64,000 bases of DNA, from the NCBI GenBank assembly GCA_021793645.1, contig JAJYSJ010000004.1:62001-126000 (forward strand), given 5' to 3'. Source of the stretch: Bacillota bacterium. Lineage in GTDB: Bacteria > Bacillota > Sulfobacillia > JAJZYS01 > JAJYTV01. Under the pieces are notes generated by a model. That model was not told the DNA's origin. It made no database searches and worked only from the letters and a program-made list of their open reading frames with translations. Position numbers and translations under genes: made by a program. This document shows, one piece after another, positions 41,714 through 51,202 of the stretch. The first letter of the stretch is position 1, and every line of letters starts with the position of its first letter.

Positions 41714-43122
41714 GCCGCATTGCGATCGTGGGAGGGGGCATGGCCGGCCTCTCGGCAGCCTGGGAGATCCAGCGGCAAGGGTCGGCCGAGGCGGTCGTCC
41801 TGGAGGCGTCGCGGAACTTCGGCGGCAAGCTGAGGACCGAGCGCGTGTCCGGGTTTCTCCTGGAGGAGGGCCCGGACTCCTTCCTCGTTCGCAAGCCTGC
41901 GGCTGTCCAGTTGTGCCGCGAGATCGGGATCGGCGATGAACTGGTGCCGATCTCGGCCAACGGACAGGGGAGTGCCATCTACAGCGGCGGCAGGCTGCAC
42001 GCGATTCCTCCCGGCTTGATGCTGGGTCTGCCGACGGAAATCTGGCCATTTTTGCGCAGCGGACTGCTGTCCTTTGGAGGGAAGGCGCGGGCGATCGGCG
42101 ATCTGCTGATCGGCCCGGAAGGGGCGGAGGGGGACCGTCCCCTCGGTCCGTTCGTGGCACGCCGCGTCGGGCGTCAGGTATTGGAGCGGCTTGTCGAGCC
42201 TTTGCTTTCCGGCATCTACGCGGGCGATGTCGCAGCGATGAGCACCGAGGCGACATTCCCCCAGCTGCTGGAACTGGAGCGCCGGGACGGCTCGCTTCTG
42301 AAGGGAGCGCGGCGCATGCGCCGGACTGCCCCACCGGTCAAGACGCCGCGGGAACCGATGTTCATGACGCTGCGAGGCGGCCTCGGCCGGCTGCCGGAGG
42401 CGCTTTGCGCAGCGCTGCCCGCAGCCTGGCTGCGGCAAGAGAGTCAGGTAGCGGCGGTCCATGCCGCAAATGACGGCTACCTTCTGACGCTCGTGGACGG
42501 TGAGGAGATCGCCGCGGACGCGGTCATCCTCGCGCTGCCTGCGCCGAAGACAGCGCTCGCTGTGCAGGAGATCGCGCCGCAAACGGCGCTTGAGCTGTTC
42601 TCGATCCCGTACGCCTCGCTGGCCGTGGCTTCGCTGGCATTCGCGGCCGAAGACTTTTCCGCCCCGCTGCGCGGTTCCGGGTTTCTCGTGCCGCGCGGTG
42701 CTGGGCTGCAGATCACTGCCTGTACCTACGTCGTCAACAAGTGGCCGCACGAAAGCGAAGGCGGCGTTCTCCTGCGCTGCTATGTCGGGCGGGCGAACGA
42801 GAGTCCGCTGCAGCAAGGAGATGAAGAACTGCTTGCTGCGGTGCGCGAGGACCTGCGCAGGGTGCTTGGGGTCACGGCGCAGCCGCGCCTTGCGCGGGTC
42901 TTCCGCTGGCCCGACGCGATGCCGCAGTACACCGTCGGGCACCTTGCACGCATCGCCCGAGCCCGTGCGGGTCTGGCGAAACACCCGCGCATCCAGTTGT
43001 GCGGCTCTGCCTATGACGGGGTGGGCATCCCGGATGTCATCCGTCAGGGCCGCGAAGCGGCGCAGGCAGCACTCTCGGCATTGAAGGAGCCGGCAAGGGA
43101 GGAGTCGACACGCAAGAGCTAG
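41710..43122 (+). CDS. hemY: Coproporphyrinogen III oxidase / protoporphyrinogen oxidase type HemY (CgoX)
   Basis: FAD enzyme oxidising coproporphyrinogen III to coproporphyrin III with oxygen, 470 residues. N-terminal dinucleotide fold RIAIVGGGMAGLSAAWEIQ, LEASRNFGGKLRT, EEGPDSFL, PLLSGIYAGDVAAMS, TLRGGLGRLPEAL, and the C-terminal flavin contact GSAYDGVGIPDVIRQG. Peripheral membrane association is expected. ATGA overlap with hemH; its TAG overlaps the deoC GTG by one base. Confidence 0.95.
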   Translation: MSRIAIVGGGMAGLSAAWEIQRQGSAEAVVLEASRNFGGKLRTERVSGFLLEEGPDSFLVRKPAAVQLCREIGIGDELVPISANGQGSAIYSGGRLHAIPPGLMLGLPTEIWPFLRSGLLSFGGKARAIGDLLIGPEGAEGDRPLGPFVARRVGRQVLERLVEPLLSGIYAGDVAAMSTEATFPQLLELERRDGSLLKGARRMRRTAPPVKTPREPMFMTLRGGLGRLPEALCAALPAAWLRQESQVAAVHAANDGYLLTLVDGEEIAADAVILALPAPKTALAVQEIAPQTALELFSIPYASLAVASLAFAAEDFSAPLRGSGFLVPRGAGLQITACTYVVNKWPHESEGGVLLRCYVGRANESPLQQGDEELLAAVREDLRRVLGVTAQPRLARVFRWPDAMPQYTVGHLARIARARAGLAKHPRIQLCGSAYDGVGIPDVIRQGREAAQAALSALKEPAREESTRKS

Positions 43123-43870
43123 TGGACGCGGAGCGGAGCCGCCTTTCGGCCCGCTTTCCCGAGATTGCGAAGACACCCGTCCCGCCCCCTGCGCCGCGTA
43201 GGCCGAGCTGTGCGGAGGAACTGGGTGCACTGATCGATCACACGCTCCTCAAGCCGGAGGCGACATGGCGCGACGCTGAGGAGACCTGTCTTGAGGCGAT
43301 CGCAATGCGGTGCGCTGCGGCGTGCCTGGCGCCGCGCTTTGCGAAGAGGGCCGGGGCAATTCTCCGGGGAAGCGGCGTTAGGCTATGCGTGGTCGTCGGC
43401 TTCCCCCACGGCAACGAGACACCTGAGCAGAAAGCGTTCTCGGCCGCGCAGGCGACTGCACAGGGAGCGCAGGAAATCGACATGGTCCTCTCGATCGGTG
43501 CACTGCGCGAGGGCGAGTTCCTGGCCGTATATGAGGAGATCCAAGGCGTACGGGCTGCGGCGCAGGACGCACTGCTCAAGGTCATCCTGGAAACCGCCGC
43601 GCTGACCGATCAGGAGAAGGTTCAGGGGGCGCTGCTCGCTGCCTGGGCCGGCGCGGACTACGTCAAGACCTCGACCGGATTCGGCGCCGGAGGCGCCACC
43701 GTGCGCGACGTCGCACTGCTGCGCACTGCGGTGGGGGGGCTCAGCGGTGTCAAGGCGTCCGGCGGCATCCGCAGCCTTGAGGATGCACTTGCGATGCTCG
43801 AGGCCGGTGCGAGCCGCCTTGGCATGAGCGCAACCCGCCAGGTGCTGGTGCGCTATGAGGAGGCGCGCTG

Positions 43871-43871
<1 letters not shown>
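43122..43871 (+). CDS. deoC: Deoxyribose-phosphate aldolase
   Basis: Class I aldolase splitting 2-deoxyribose-5-phosphate into glyceraldehyde-3-phosphate and acetaldehyde, 249 residues. LIDHTLLKPEAT near the start of the barrel, EIDMVLSIGALREG (Asp), Schiff-base lysine in ADYVKTSTGFGAGGAT and second lysine in GVKASGGIRS. About 30 extra N-terminal residues precede the fold. GTG 43122 overlaps the hemY stop (CTAGTG); the nearest GGAGGAG is rather far, so translation is probably coupled. Confidence 0.94.
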
Positions 43872-45180
<1,309 letters not shown>

Positions 45181-45184
<4 letters not shown>

Positions 45185-45597
45185 CAGAACTGCACCCGCC
45201 GGAGGATCTCCTGGAAGCGGCACGGGCCGCACAGTCCAGAGCGTACGCTCCGTATTCTCGCTTTCACGTCGGCGCGGCGGTGCGACTGGCGGACGGCAGC
45301 GTCGTATCCGCTGCGAACGTCGAAAACGCATCCTACGGCCTTTCCTGCTGCGCTGAGCGGGCGGCAGTCTTTACCGCCGTTGCCCAGGGCGCGCGCGAAC
45401 TGCGCGAAGTGCTGGTGGTCGCCGATACAGACCGCCCTGTACCCCCTTGCGGCGCCTGCCGCCAGGTTTTGTCGGAGTTTTTGCCGGCGGATGCCGCCGT
45501 ATGGCTTGTCGGTCGCAATGGACGATCCTCTCGCACCACGATGGGAGAGATCCTGCCTGGCGCATTCGGCCCGCGCGATCTTGGCATGGGCATCTGA
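45181..45597 (+). CDS. cdd: Cytidine deaminase
   Basis: Converts cytidine and deoxycytidine to uridine nucleosides, 138 residues, the short tetrameric type. FHVGAAVRLADG, the NVENASYGLSCCAERAA motif with zinc cysteine and catalytic Glu, and PPCGACRQVLSEF with the two other zinc cysteines. TTG 45181 overlaps the pdp stop (TTGA). Last gene of the heme/nucleoside operon; a terminator follows. Confidence 0.96.
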
Positions 45598-45615
45598 ACG
45601 AGCACCGAAAAGAAG

Positions 45616-45644
45616 AGATCCGGGCTGGGCAGGCCCGGATCTTT
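45616..45644 (+). terminator. Terminator after cdd
   Basis: AGATCCGGGC pairs with GCCCGGATCT across a 7-base spacer and is followed by TTTCACTTT. Confidence 0.85.
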
Positions 45645-45717
45645 CACTTTAGAGCGTCGGGCATGGGTCCGGATCGAGAGGATCAGTGCTTGGAGGCAAT
45701 CCTAAAGCGGCGATGTG

Positions 45718-46656
45718 TCAGCGCCCGACTGCACGCCGGACGATGCGGCTTTCGCAGATCGCAGCGAGGGCGCAGGTGCCGCAGCCGTCGCAGTCGTCTT
45801 TCGCGGACTGCAGGGGTTCACTCTGGCTCTTCTCCCTTTGCGCGCGCCGGGCGGCAAGGTCTACGGGATCCGGGTCACGGGACGGATCAGTGCCGGACCC
45901 GCCTCCATCTGGCCCACCGTCGAGGCCGATCCGACGAGAGTGCATCTCGATGTCGTGCGCCACTCGTGCCAGCATGTCGTCTCCCGAGAAGCCGAGCACT
46001 TCGGCGTCCGCTCCCAGCGCATCTTGCATTTCCTGCATGATCCGCAAAAGCTCGTCGCGCATATCCCTCAGCGCCGTGCGGCGCTGAGGTGAAAGCTTCG
46101 GCAGCGCACGCGAGAGATACTCATCGCAGAATGCCTGATGACGTGACTCGTCGATCAGGATGCGCTGAGACATGTCGCCGAACAGGGCGTCCTGCCGCGT
46201 CTTCGAGAAGAGCTGGTAGAACTGCTTGGCGAAGAGGTCGGACACGAGGATGCCGAAGACCCAGTCGACCCGATCGCCTTGGCGCAGCCGGTGGTGGTAC
46301 CGGAGCATTGCAGGGAGCTTGCGGATCGCGATGGGATCGTGCTGCAGTCGGTGGTACAGACGCGTCAGAACCTCGAAGTGCCGCGCCTCGTCGAGGAGAA
46401 AGGTGGATAGGTAGAGCTGGCCGGTCGCTTCGCCGGCTAATGCGAGCTGCGGCAAGACGTTCGCCGCGCCCAGCATGGCGGACTGCTCCCCGAGGTAAAC
46501 AGGGCTCAGGACACGCGCCAGCGCTTCACTCTCCCGGTCGGAAAGCTCTACGGGCGCCTGCCAGTCGATGTCGTCGGAAGTCCAGCCGACGTGGGCGCCC
46601 TTGTGGTAGAGGCGGAGCAGGAGGTCATCGCTTAGATCAGGCATAAGACGGAACAT
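45718..46656 (-). CDS. Ferritin-like (R2-type) diiron protein with C-terminal four-cysteine motif
   Basis: 312 residues, alpha-helical. The diiron-type motifs are YLGEQSAMLGAA (Glu), LDEARHFEVL (ExxH) and LIDESRHQAFCDEYL (ExxH) in a four-helix layout like ribonucleotide-reductase R2, R2lox or AurF proteins; the third-helix carboxylate is not obvious (Asp in LVSDLFAKQF). After an acidic/Gly-rich linker the tail has Cys289, Cys292, Cys295 and Cys301 (CxxCxxCx5C, DDCDGCGTCALAAIC), which could bind an Fe-S cluster or zinc. ATG 46656 follows GCGAGG. Stands alone; likely an oxidase or oxygenase with its own redox centre, substrate unknown. Confidence 0.82.
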   Translation of the reverse strand: MFRLMPDLSDDLLLRLYHKGAHVGWTSDDIDWQAPVELSDRESEALARVLSPVYLGEQSAMLGAANVLPQLALAGEATGQLYLSTFLLDEARHFEVLTRLYHRLQHDPIAIRKLPAMLRYHHRLRQGDRVDWVFGILVSDLFAKQFYQLFSKTRQDALFGDMSQRILIDESRHQAFCDEYLSRALPKLSPQRRTALRDMRDELLRIMQEMQDALGADAEVLGFSGDDMLARVAHDIEMHSRRIGLDGGPDGGGSGTDPSRDPDPVDLAARRAQREKSQSEPLQSAKDDCDGCGTCALAAICESRIVRRAVGR

Positions 46657-46970
46657 GTACAGCCTCGCTTTCGGGGCCCGCAGGCCCTTCGAAAATGAAA
46701 GCCCACTTTACATTACCATACCGGTCGTCTCGCCGCCGTTCACAGGACCCTGTTCGCCTGGGCGAGCGTGTTCTTCCTCGTAGGCTCCGTCCTCGTATGG
46801 CAGGAAAGGTGCGATAATCGTCCGTCCCAGCTGCGCATTGAGGGATCATCCCACATGGCGCAGCCGGCACTGCACCTCTTCGACGAGGCGAAGACGGGAT
46901 GCGAGCCGCCCAGGGGCTGAGAGGCACCGAACACGGTTTTTGGAGCGACGGTTTCGGCGGCCCATCGGTT
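46657..46970. other. 314-bp intergenic region, no gene recognised
   Basis: Lies upstream of the ferritin-like gene and downstream of the antiporter (both minus strand). No open frame with a ribosome site. An AT-richer stretch (46705-46725, minus TATGGTAATGTAAAG) could hold the promoter of the ferritin-like gene. GGGGCTGAGAGGCACC on the plus strand recalls part of a TPP riboswitch but the rest is missing. Confidence 0.6.
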
Positions 46971-48185
46971 CTACTCCTGCGAGAGCAGCCCAAGCCGTGC
47001 CGCCAGTGCGCGCGTCGTCGGCACTTGCAAGATGACCGTGACAAGCAGTGCGACCGTCACCGTAGCTGCGATCTGGGGTGCGCCGGGTGTACCTGAAGCG
47101 AGAAGCAGCGCTGCGAGGGCTGCAGGAACAACGCCTGTTTCGCGTACCCAGGATGTGAACAGGATTTCCTTTCCCGTCCAGCGTGCACGGCGATCCAGAC
47201 GCAGGAGCTGGACCGTCAGGGGCCTGGCGACGAGGATCAGGACGAGGACAACACCGAATGCGGGCAGCCACAGGGGCAGTACGACATGCAGGGAGAGACT
47301 CGCGCCGAGCAGGGTGAAGACGAGGATGCGCACGGCCCGTCCGGTAGTTCCGGCATGGTACTCGTAAAAGTTCAGCGCCACCGGGTCCGCGCGGCCTGCA
47401 CGGCGGTGCGCGCGACCGGTGAGCAGGCCGGCAACGAATGCGGAGAGGAAGCCGCTCGCCCCGAGTGCCGAAGCCAGCCCGTAGGAGAGGAGCACCGCGA
47501 CGAGTGCGACGAGGGGCCGGACCGTATGCGCCCTTTGGCCCAGCCTCCGCTCCGCGATGTGGCTGACGGCACCGAGTACGACGCCGACGGCGGCTCCGAC
47601 GAGGAACTGCCAGAGCAGTGTTCCACCTGCCGCGAGCAGGTCGAGCCGGCGGCTTCTGACGACTCCTGAGGCGACCGCGGCTAGCGATGCGGCGGTGGCG
47701 TCGTTCGCCGCGGACTCGGCGAGTGCCAGTGCAGCGAGACGGCGCCGGATCGGCAACGCCGCGAAGAGCGGCGCGATGACCGCGGGATCGGTAGGAGCCA
47801 CGACCGCGCCGAGCAGCAACGAGATTGGCCAGGACACGCCGAGCAGGTAGTGTCCGGCAACGGCCACGATCCCACCCGTCAGGAGGACACCGACGGTTGC
47901 GAGCCAGAACACCCCGGCCGCAGCGCTGCGAAGGTCGTCGCCGTTCAGGCTTCGACCCCCCTCGAACAGCAGATACGCTGCGCCGAACAGCACGATCACT
48001 TGGGTCAACACCGGAAAAGCATGCGGCACAAGGAGACCGACGCCTGGTCCGAGGACAATGCCCAGCAGAAGGAAGAGGACGATGTCGGGCAGGCGGAGAA
48101 GATTGGCAAGCTCTCCGAGCGCCACGCCTAGCATGATGGCAAGCCCAAGGCCCAAGAGGGCCGCGGAGACGGCGGGATCCGCCAT
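46971..48185 (-). CDS. CPA-family cation/proton antiporter
   Basis: Membrane antiporter of 404 residues with 12-13 helices. LGIVLGPGVGLL (helix 2 region), VAPTDPAVIAPLF with the TDP helix, and AESAANDATAA, the ExxxND ion-binding signature of Na+/H+ antiporters of the CPA1/NhaP group. There is no TrkA-N or RCK domain. ATG 48185 follows GAAGGGAGGGCGAGCC. Likely pH or sodium homeostasis; ion specificity (Na+ or K+) not readable. Confidence 0.9.
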   Translation of the reverse strand: MADPAVSAALLGLGLAIMLGVALGELANLLRLPDIVLFLLLGIVLGPGVGLLVPHAFPVLTQVIVLFGAAYLLFEGGRSLNGDDLRSAAAGVFWLATVGVLLTGGIVAVAGHYLLGVSWPISLLLGAVVAPTDPAVIAPLFAALPIRRRLAALALAESAANDATAASLAAVASGVVRSRRLDLLAAGGTLLWQFLVGAAVGVVLGAVSHIAERRLGQRAHTVRPLVALVAVLLSYGLASALGASGFLSAFVAGLLTGRAHRRAGRADPVALNFYEYHAGTTGRAVRILVFTLLGASLSLHVVLPLWLPAFGVVLVLILVARPLTVQLLRLDRRARWTGKEILFTSWVRETGVVPAALAALLLASGTPGAPQIAATVTVALLVTVILQVPTTRALAARLGLLSQE

Positions 48186-48267
48186 GGCTCGCCCTCCCTT
48201 CGACAAGGACTTCTTGGCGTGTGTGTCCCCTACCTCCTGTGGCAAGTACTCGAAAAGGGGTGCCTCC

Positions 48268-49176
48268 TTGCCGCGAGCGATAGACTTGCGCATCAGTGTT
48301 CTCGTTCCTGCCTACAATGCGTCGAAGACCATCTCGGCTGCGCTGAAGAGCGCGTTCAACCAGGAACTCGCACCGCTCGAGGTGATCGTCGTCGACGACG
48401 GCTCCGAGGACGGTACGGCGGACCAAGTTGCGCGCGAATTCCCCGCGGTGCGGCTGCTGAGGCAGAAGAATGCGGGGCCGAGTGCTGCGCGCAATGCAGC
48501 GGCGAATCTTGCGCAGGGGAATTGGCTAGCTTTCCTCGATGCAGACGACCTGTGGCTGCCGCAGAAGCTGCGCTTGCAGTCGCTTGCTCTGCGGGATGCA
48601 CCGGATGTCGGGATGTGCTCGACCAGTTGGGTACGGGATGTGTCGCAGGCGCCACAGACATTTGATGCGCTGTCAATGCCGACGCACCGTTTCGCTTGGC
48701 AGGACATCCTGCGCCTCAACCGCTTTCAAACGTCGACCGCACTCGTCCGCAAGGACCTCTACGACCTGGTGCAGGGATTCCGCCCAGAGATCGACGGGAC
48801 GGAGGACTGGGATTTCTGGATGCGCGTCGCGCAGCACACGGACGACCTGCACCTAGACCTTCCGCTCGTGGTCTACACCGATGAACAGGCTAGCTACAGC
48901 AAGAACTCGCGACGCGTATACGACGCCATGCACCGCATGCTGAAGACGCTCGGCCCACCTGACGGCCCGGTTCCCGCCGCTGAGATGCGTCGCCTCATTG
49001 CCTGGCACGACATCCGGTTCGCCTATGCGTTTTGGCGCCTGCGCCGCCAAGAGGATCTGCAGTTCGCGCTGCGGCATGGGCAAAAGGAGGCGTCCGGTTG
49101 GTTGATGATCCGTGCGGTGCTCTTCGAGTTCCTCCCCTATATCCTCGGTCGGGGAGCGCGCAAGGTGGCGCGCTAG
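48268..49176 (+). CDS. Family 2 glycosyltransferase
   Basis: 302 residues, GT-A fold. N-terminal nucleotide-sugar strand RISVLVPAYNASKTI, VIVVDDGSEDGTAD, GPSAARNAA, and the metal-binding FLDADDLWLP; a later GTEDWDFWMRV supplies the acidic acceptor-site residues. No membrane spans. TTG 48268 follows AAAGGGGTG. Acceptor unknown; the neighbouring polysaccharide deacetylase (convergent, 4-base overlap) suggests cell-surface glycan work. Confidence 0.88.
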   Translation: MPRAIDLRISVLVPAYNASKTISAALKSAFNQELAPLEVIVVDDGSEDGTADQVAREFPAVRLLRQKNAGPSAARNAAANLAQGNWLAFLDADDLWLPQKLRLQSLALRDAPDVGMCSTSWVRDVSQAPQTFDALSMPTHRFAWQDILRLNRFQTSTALVRKDLYDLVQGFRPEIDGTEDWDFWMRVAQHTDDLHLDLPLVVYTDEQASYSKNSRRVYDAMHRMLKTLGPPDGPVPAAEMRRLIAWHDIRFAYAFWRLRRQEDLQFALRHGQKEASGWLMIRAVLFEFLPYILGRGARKVAR

Positions 49177-49868
49177 GATGCGGCACGCGCCGTCCTGAGG
49201 AGTTCTCCGACACTGCAGATCTTGTAGCCTTTCGCCTCGAGTGCAGGAATGATGTGCCGCAGCGCGGCAAGGGTCGGTTCCCGGCCTGTCGCGGGCCCAT
49301 CGTGCATCAGCACGATGGTTCCTGGAGCCGCATGGCGCAAAACTGTTTGCGTAATCTGTGTGGAAGACGTGCCGCGGATGGAGTCGCGCGGGTCAATCGA
49401 CCAGCCGATGATGCGATACCCGAGCGCCCCGACCGCACTGCGCGTTCTGGGACCGCTAATGCCGCCGGGAAGTCGGTAGAGAGATGGCCGCGACACGCCA
49501 GCGCTTAGAATTGCCCGCTCGCCCTCGCGCACCTCCTGCGTCGCGAGCTCCGGGTTGTCGGAGCGCAGGTAGCGGTGTCGCATGCCGTGGTTAGCGATCT
49601 CCATTCCCGCCGCATTGAGCTGGCGAATGATCTGCGGGTTCTGCTGCGCCTCGTAGCCGATCAAGAAGAAGGTGGCGTGGGCGTCGTAGCTTTTGAGCAG
49701 TGCAATAAACTGTGGCGTGAAGCGGACGTTCGGCCCGTCGTCGAAGGTAAACGCAATCCGTTTGTCCTGGACCGGCACCCGGCTGATTACCGGCGGTGGT
49801 GTGGTCTGCGGAACGGCGCCCTGGGTCAGCGCGGCGATCGCGCGAAACACGATGACGAACAAGAACAC
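49173..49868 (-). CDS. Polysaccharide deacetylase (NodB domain), membrane-anchored
   Basis: 231 residues. N-terminal hydrophobic anchor (VFLFVIVFRAIAALT), then a NodB domain with motif 1 FTFDDGPN (Asp-Asp), motif 2 HGMRHRYL (two zinc histidines), motif 3 YRLPGGISGPR, motif 4 WSIDPRDS and motif 5 IVLMHDGP. Removes N-acetyl groups from wall glycans outside the cell; close in layout to PdaA/B-type proteins of spore formers. GTG 49868 is 7 bases after GGGAGG; ATG 49910 would add 14 residues. Confidence 0.9.
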   Translation of the reverse strand: MFLFVIVFRAIAALTQGAVPQTTPPPVISRVPVQDKRIAFTFDDGPNVRFTPQFIALLKSYDAHATFFLIGYEAQQNPQIIRQLNAAGMEIANHGMRHRYLRSDNPELATQEVREGERAILSAGVSRPSLYRLPGGISGPRTRSAVGALGYRIIGWSIDPRDSIRGTSSTQITQTVLRHAAPGTIVLMHDGPATGREPTLAALRHIIPALEAKGYKICSVGELLRTARAAS

Positions 49869-49985
49869 GAGCATGCCTCCCAGTGGAAAGTGGCCGACGC
49901 CAGATAGCATCTCCGACCCTTGCTCCGTGCACCACTCGCGGCGCCGACCCATACCGTACGGTCGGAACAAGCGGAGGTGAGCAGT

Positions 49986-50687
49986 TTGCCGGAGGATGCG
50001 GCGCAGACCTGGATCAGTGGGGGCACGCTGCCGATCGGGCAGGTCAAGGTGGAACGGCTGCTGGCCAGGGTGCCCTTGGTGCGACCCGGGCAGGATCTGC
50101 GACCGATCCTGGAGGCCCACCTGAAGACGCGCGTGCGGCCAGGCGACATCGCGTTCATCTCGGAGAAGGTGGTCTCGATCACCCAGGGAAGAGTGGTCGG
50201 CATGTGGCAGATCACGCCGCGGCCACTCGCGAACTTCCTGTCGCGCTTCGTGCGCAAGACGCCGCATGGGTTGGGCGTGCGCCAGCCCGTTGTAATGGAA
50301 ATGGCTATGAGAGAGGCGGGACCGGCCCGCATTGTCTTTGCCGCGATCATCGGCGGCATGACGCGGGCGATCGGGCGGAGCGGAGACTTCTACCGCATCG
50401 CGGGACGCAGGGTTGCCGCGATCGACGGACCGAACCGCCACACGGTGCGGCCCTATGGATACTACGTGATCCTCGCTCCGGAGGAGCCGGACAAGGTGGC
50501 GGAGGAGATCGCCCAGATCCTCGGAGTGTCGGCAGCCGTGGTGGACTGCAACGACCTCGGGAGCGAGGTGCTCGGGGCGAGCAGCGGGGTGGACGTCGGG
50601 TTCGTGCGGCGGGCGCTGCGGGGCAACCCGATGGGGCAGGGGCATCAGCGGACACCGATGGGTGTGTTGCGGCTCCAGGGGCAGTAG
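49986..50687 (+). CDS. CofE-like (F420-0:gamma-glutamyl ligase family) protein
   Basis: 233 residues. Family landmarks: DIAFISEKVVSITQGRVV, FAAIIGGMTRAIGRSGDFYRI, DGPNRHTVRPYGYYVILAP, and the metal-binding VVDCNDLGSEVLG region, ending NPMGQGHQRTPMGVL. True CofE adds glutamate to F420-0; Bacillota often carry homologues without other F420 genes, so the substrate here is uncertain. TTG 49986 follows GCGGAGGTGAGCAGT. Decayed copies of its 3' part occur at 53830-54120 and 55951-56058, flanking foreign genes. Confidence 0.85.
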   Translation: MPEDAAQTWISGGTLPIGQVKVERLLARVPLVRPGQDLRPILEAHLKTRVRPGDIAFISEKVVSITQGRVVGMWQITPRPLANFLSRFVRKTPHGLGVRQPVVMEMAMREAGPARIVFAAIIGGMTRAIGRSGDFYRIAGRRVAAIDGPNRHTVRPYGYYVILAPEEPDKVAEEIAQILGVSAAVVDCNDLGSEVLGASSGVDVGFVRRALRGNPMGQGHQRTPMGVLRLQGQ

Positions 50688-51178
50688 ATATGCAAATTAA
50701 TCTGGGCGTGCGTCAAGACAGCATGGGGCACGCCCAGCCTGTTGTCGTGGACTGTATGGCGGTGTGCCGCCGTGTAGGAAACCTAGAGATTTAAACCCGT
50801 CCTTCGAAGGTGGCTGCGGGTTAGGGTGTCGCGTGGGCGGAGATTGCCCGGTATTCGGGCCGTGAAGGGCGTAGGTTAGCCACGAAGGTTCGAAGGTCGC
50901 GTCGCACGACGCGGCGGCCCTCGTGCTGAACTGTAGCTAAGCCGGAGCCGCAGGTCGGCTTCGGCGTCAGGGCATCGGGGTGAGCAGGTGAGGGTGTCGA
51001 GGCGTCTTCGTATGCCTCGAATTGGCCGTTGGGCCGGTACTGACGGTCGAGCGCAGGTTTTACGGCGCCGCTGATAAAATTCTAGGCCTGCTCTTTTGCC
51101 CCCCGGCACCCCTCAGGCCCGCGAATCTCACGCCAATACAGGTATGAGTTCCCAGATGTCGAAACGGAGCCCATTATC
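50688..51178. other. 491-bp non-coding region with several strong hairpins
   Basis: Between the CofE-like gene and the AAA ATPase. Hairpins seen by eye include CTGGGCGTGC/GCACGCCCAG (50702-50739), GCCGGAGCCG/CGGCTTCGGC (50942-50966) and TCGAGGC/GCCTCGA (50998-51022). No start codon with a ribosome site; an 86-codon minus frame (51081-50821) has no early start. Could be a structured RNA or the left end of the island; no known RNA family recognised. Confidence 0.5.
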
Positions 51179-51202
51179 ATGGGTATCTGGAGGTACGACA
51201 AC

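Noticed and set aside
46905-46935. TPP riboswitch (CTGAGAGGCACC)
   Set aside because: Only one box present; orientation leads into the end of minus-strand genes; no thi gene.
50821-51081. 86-codon minus-strand frame in the hairpin-rich region
   Set aside because: No ATG, GTG or TTG near its beginning, no ribosome site, and it is unrecognised; treated as chance in GC-rich DNA.
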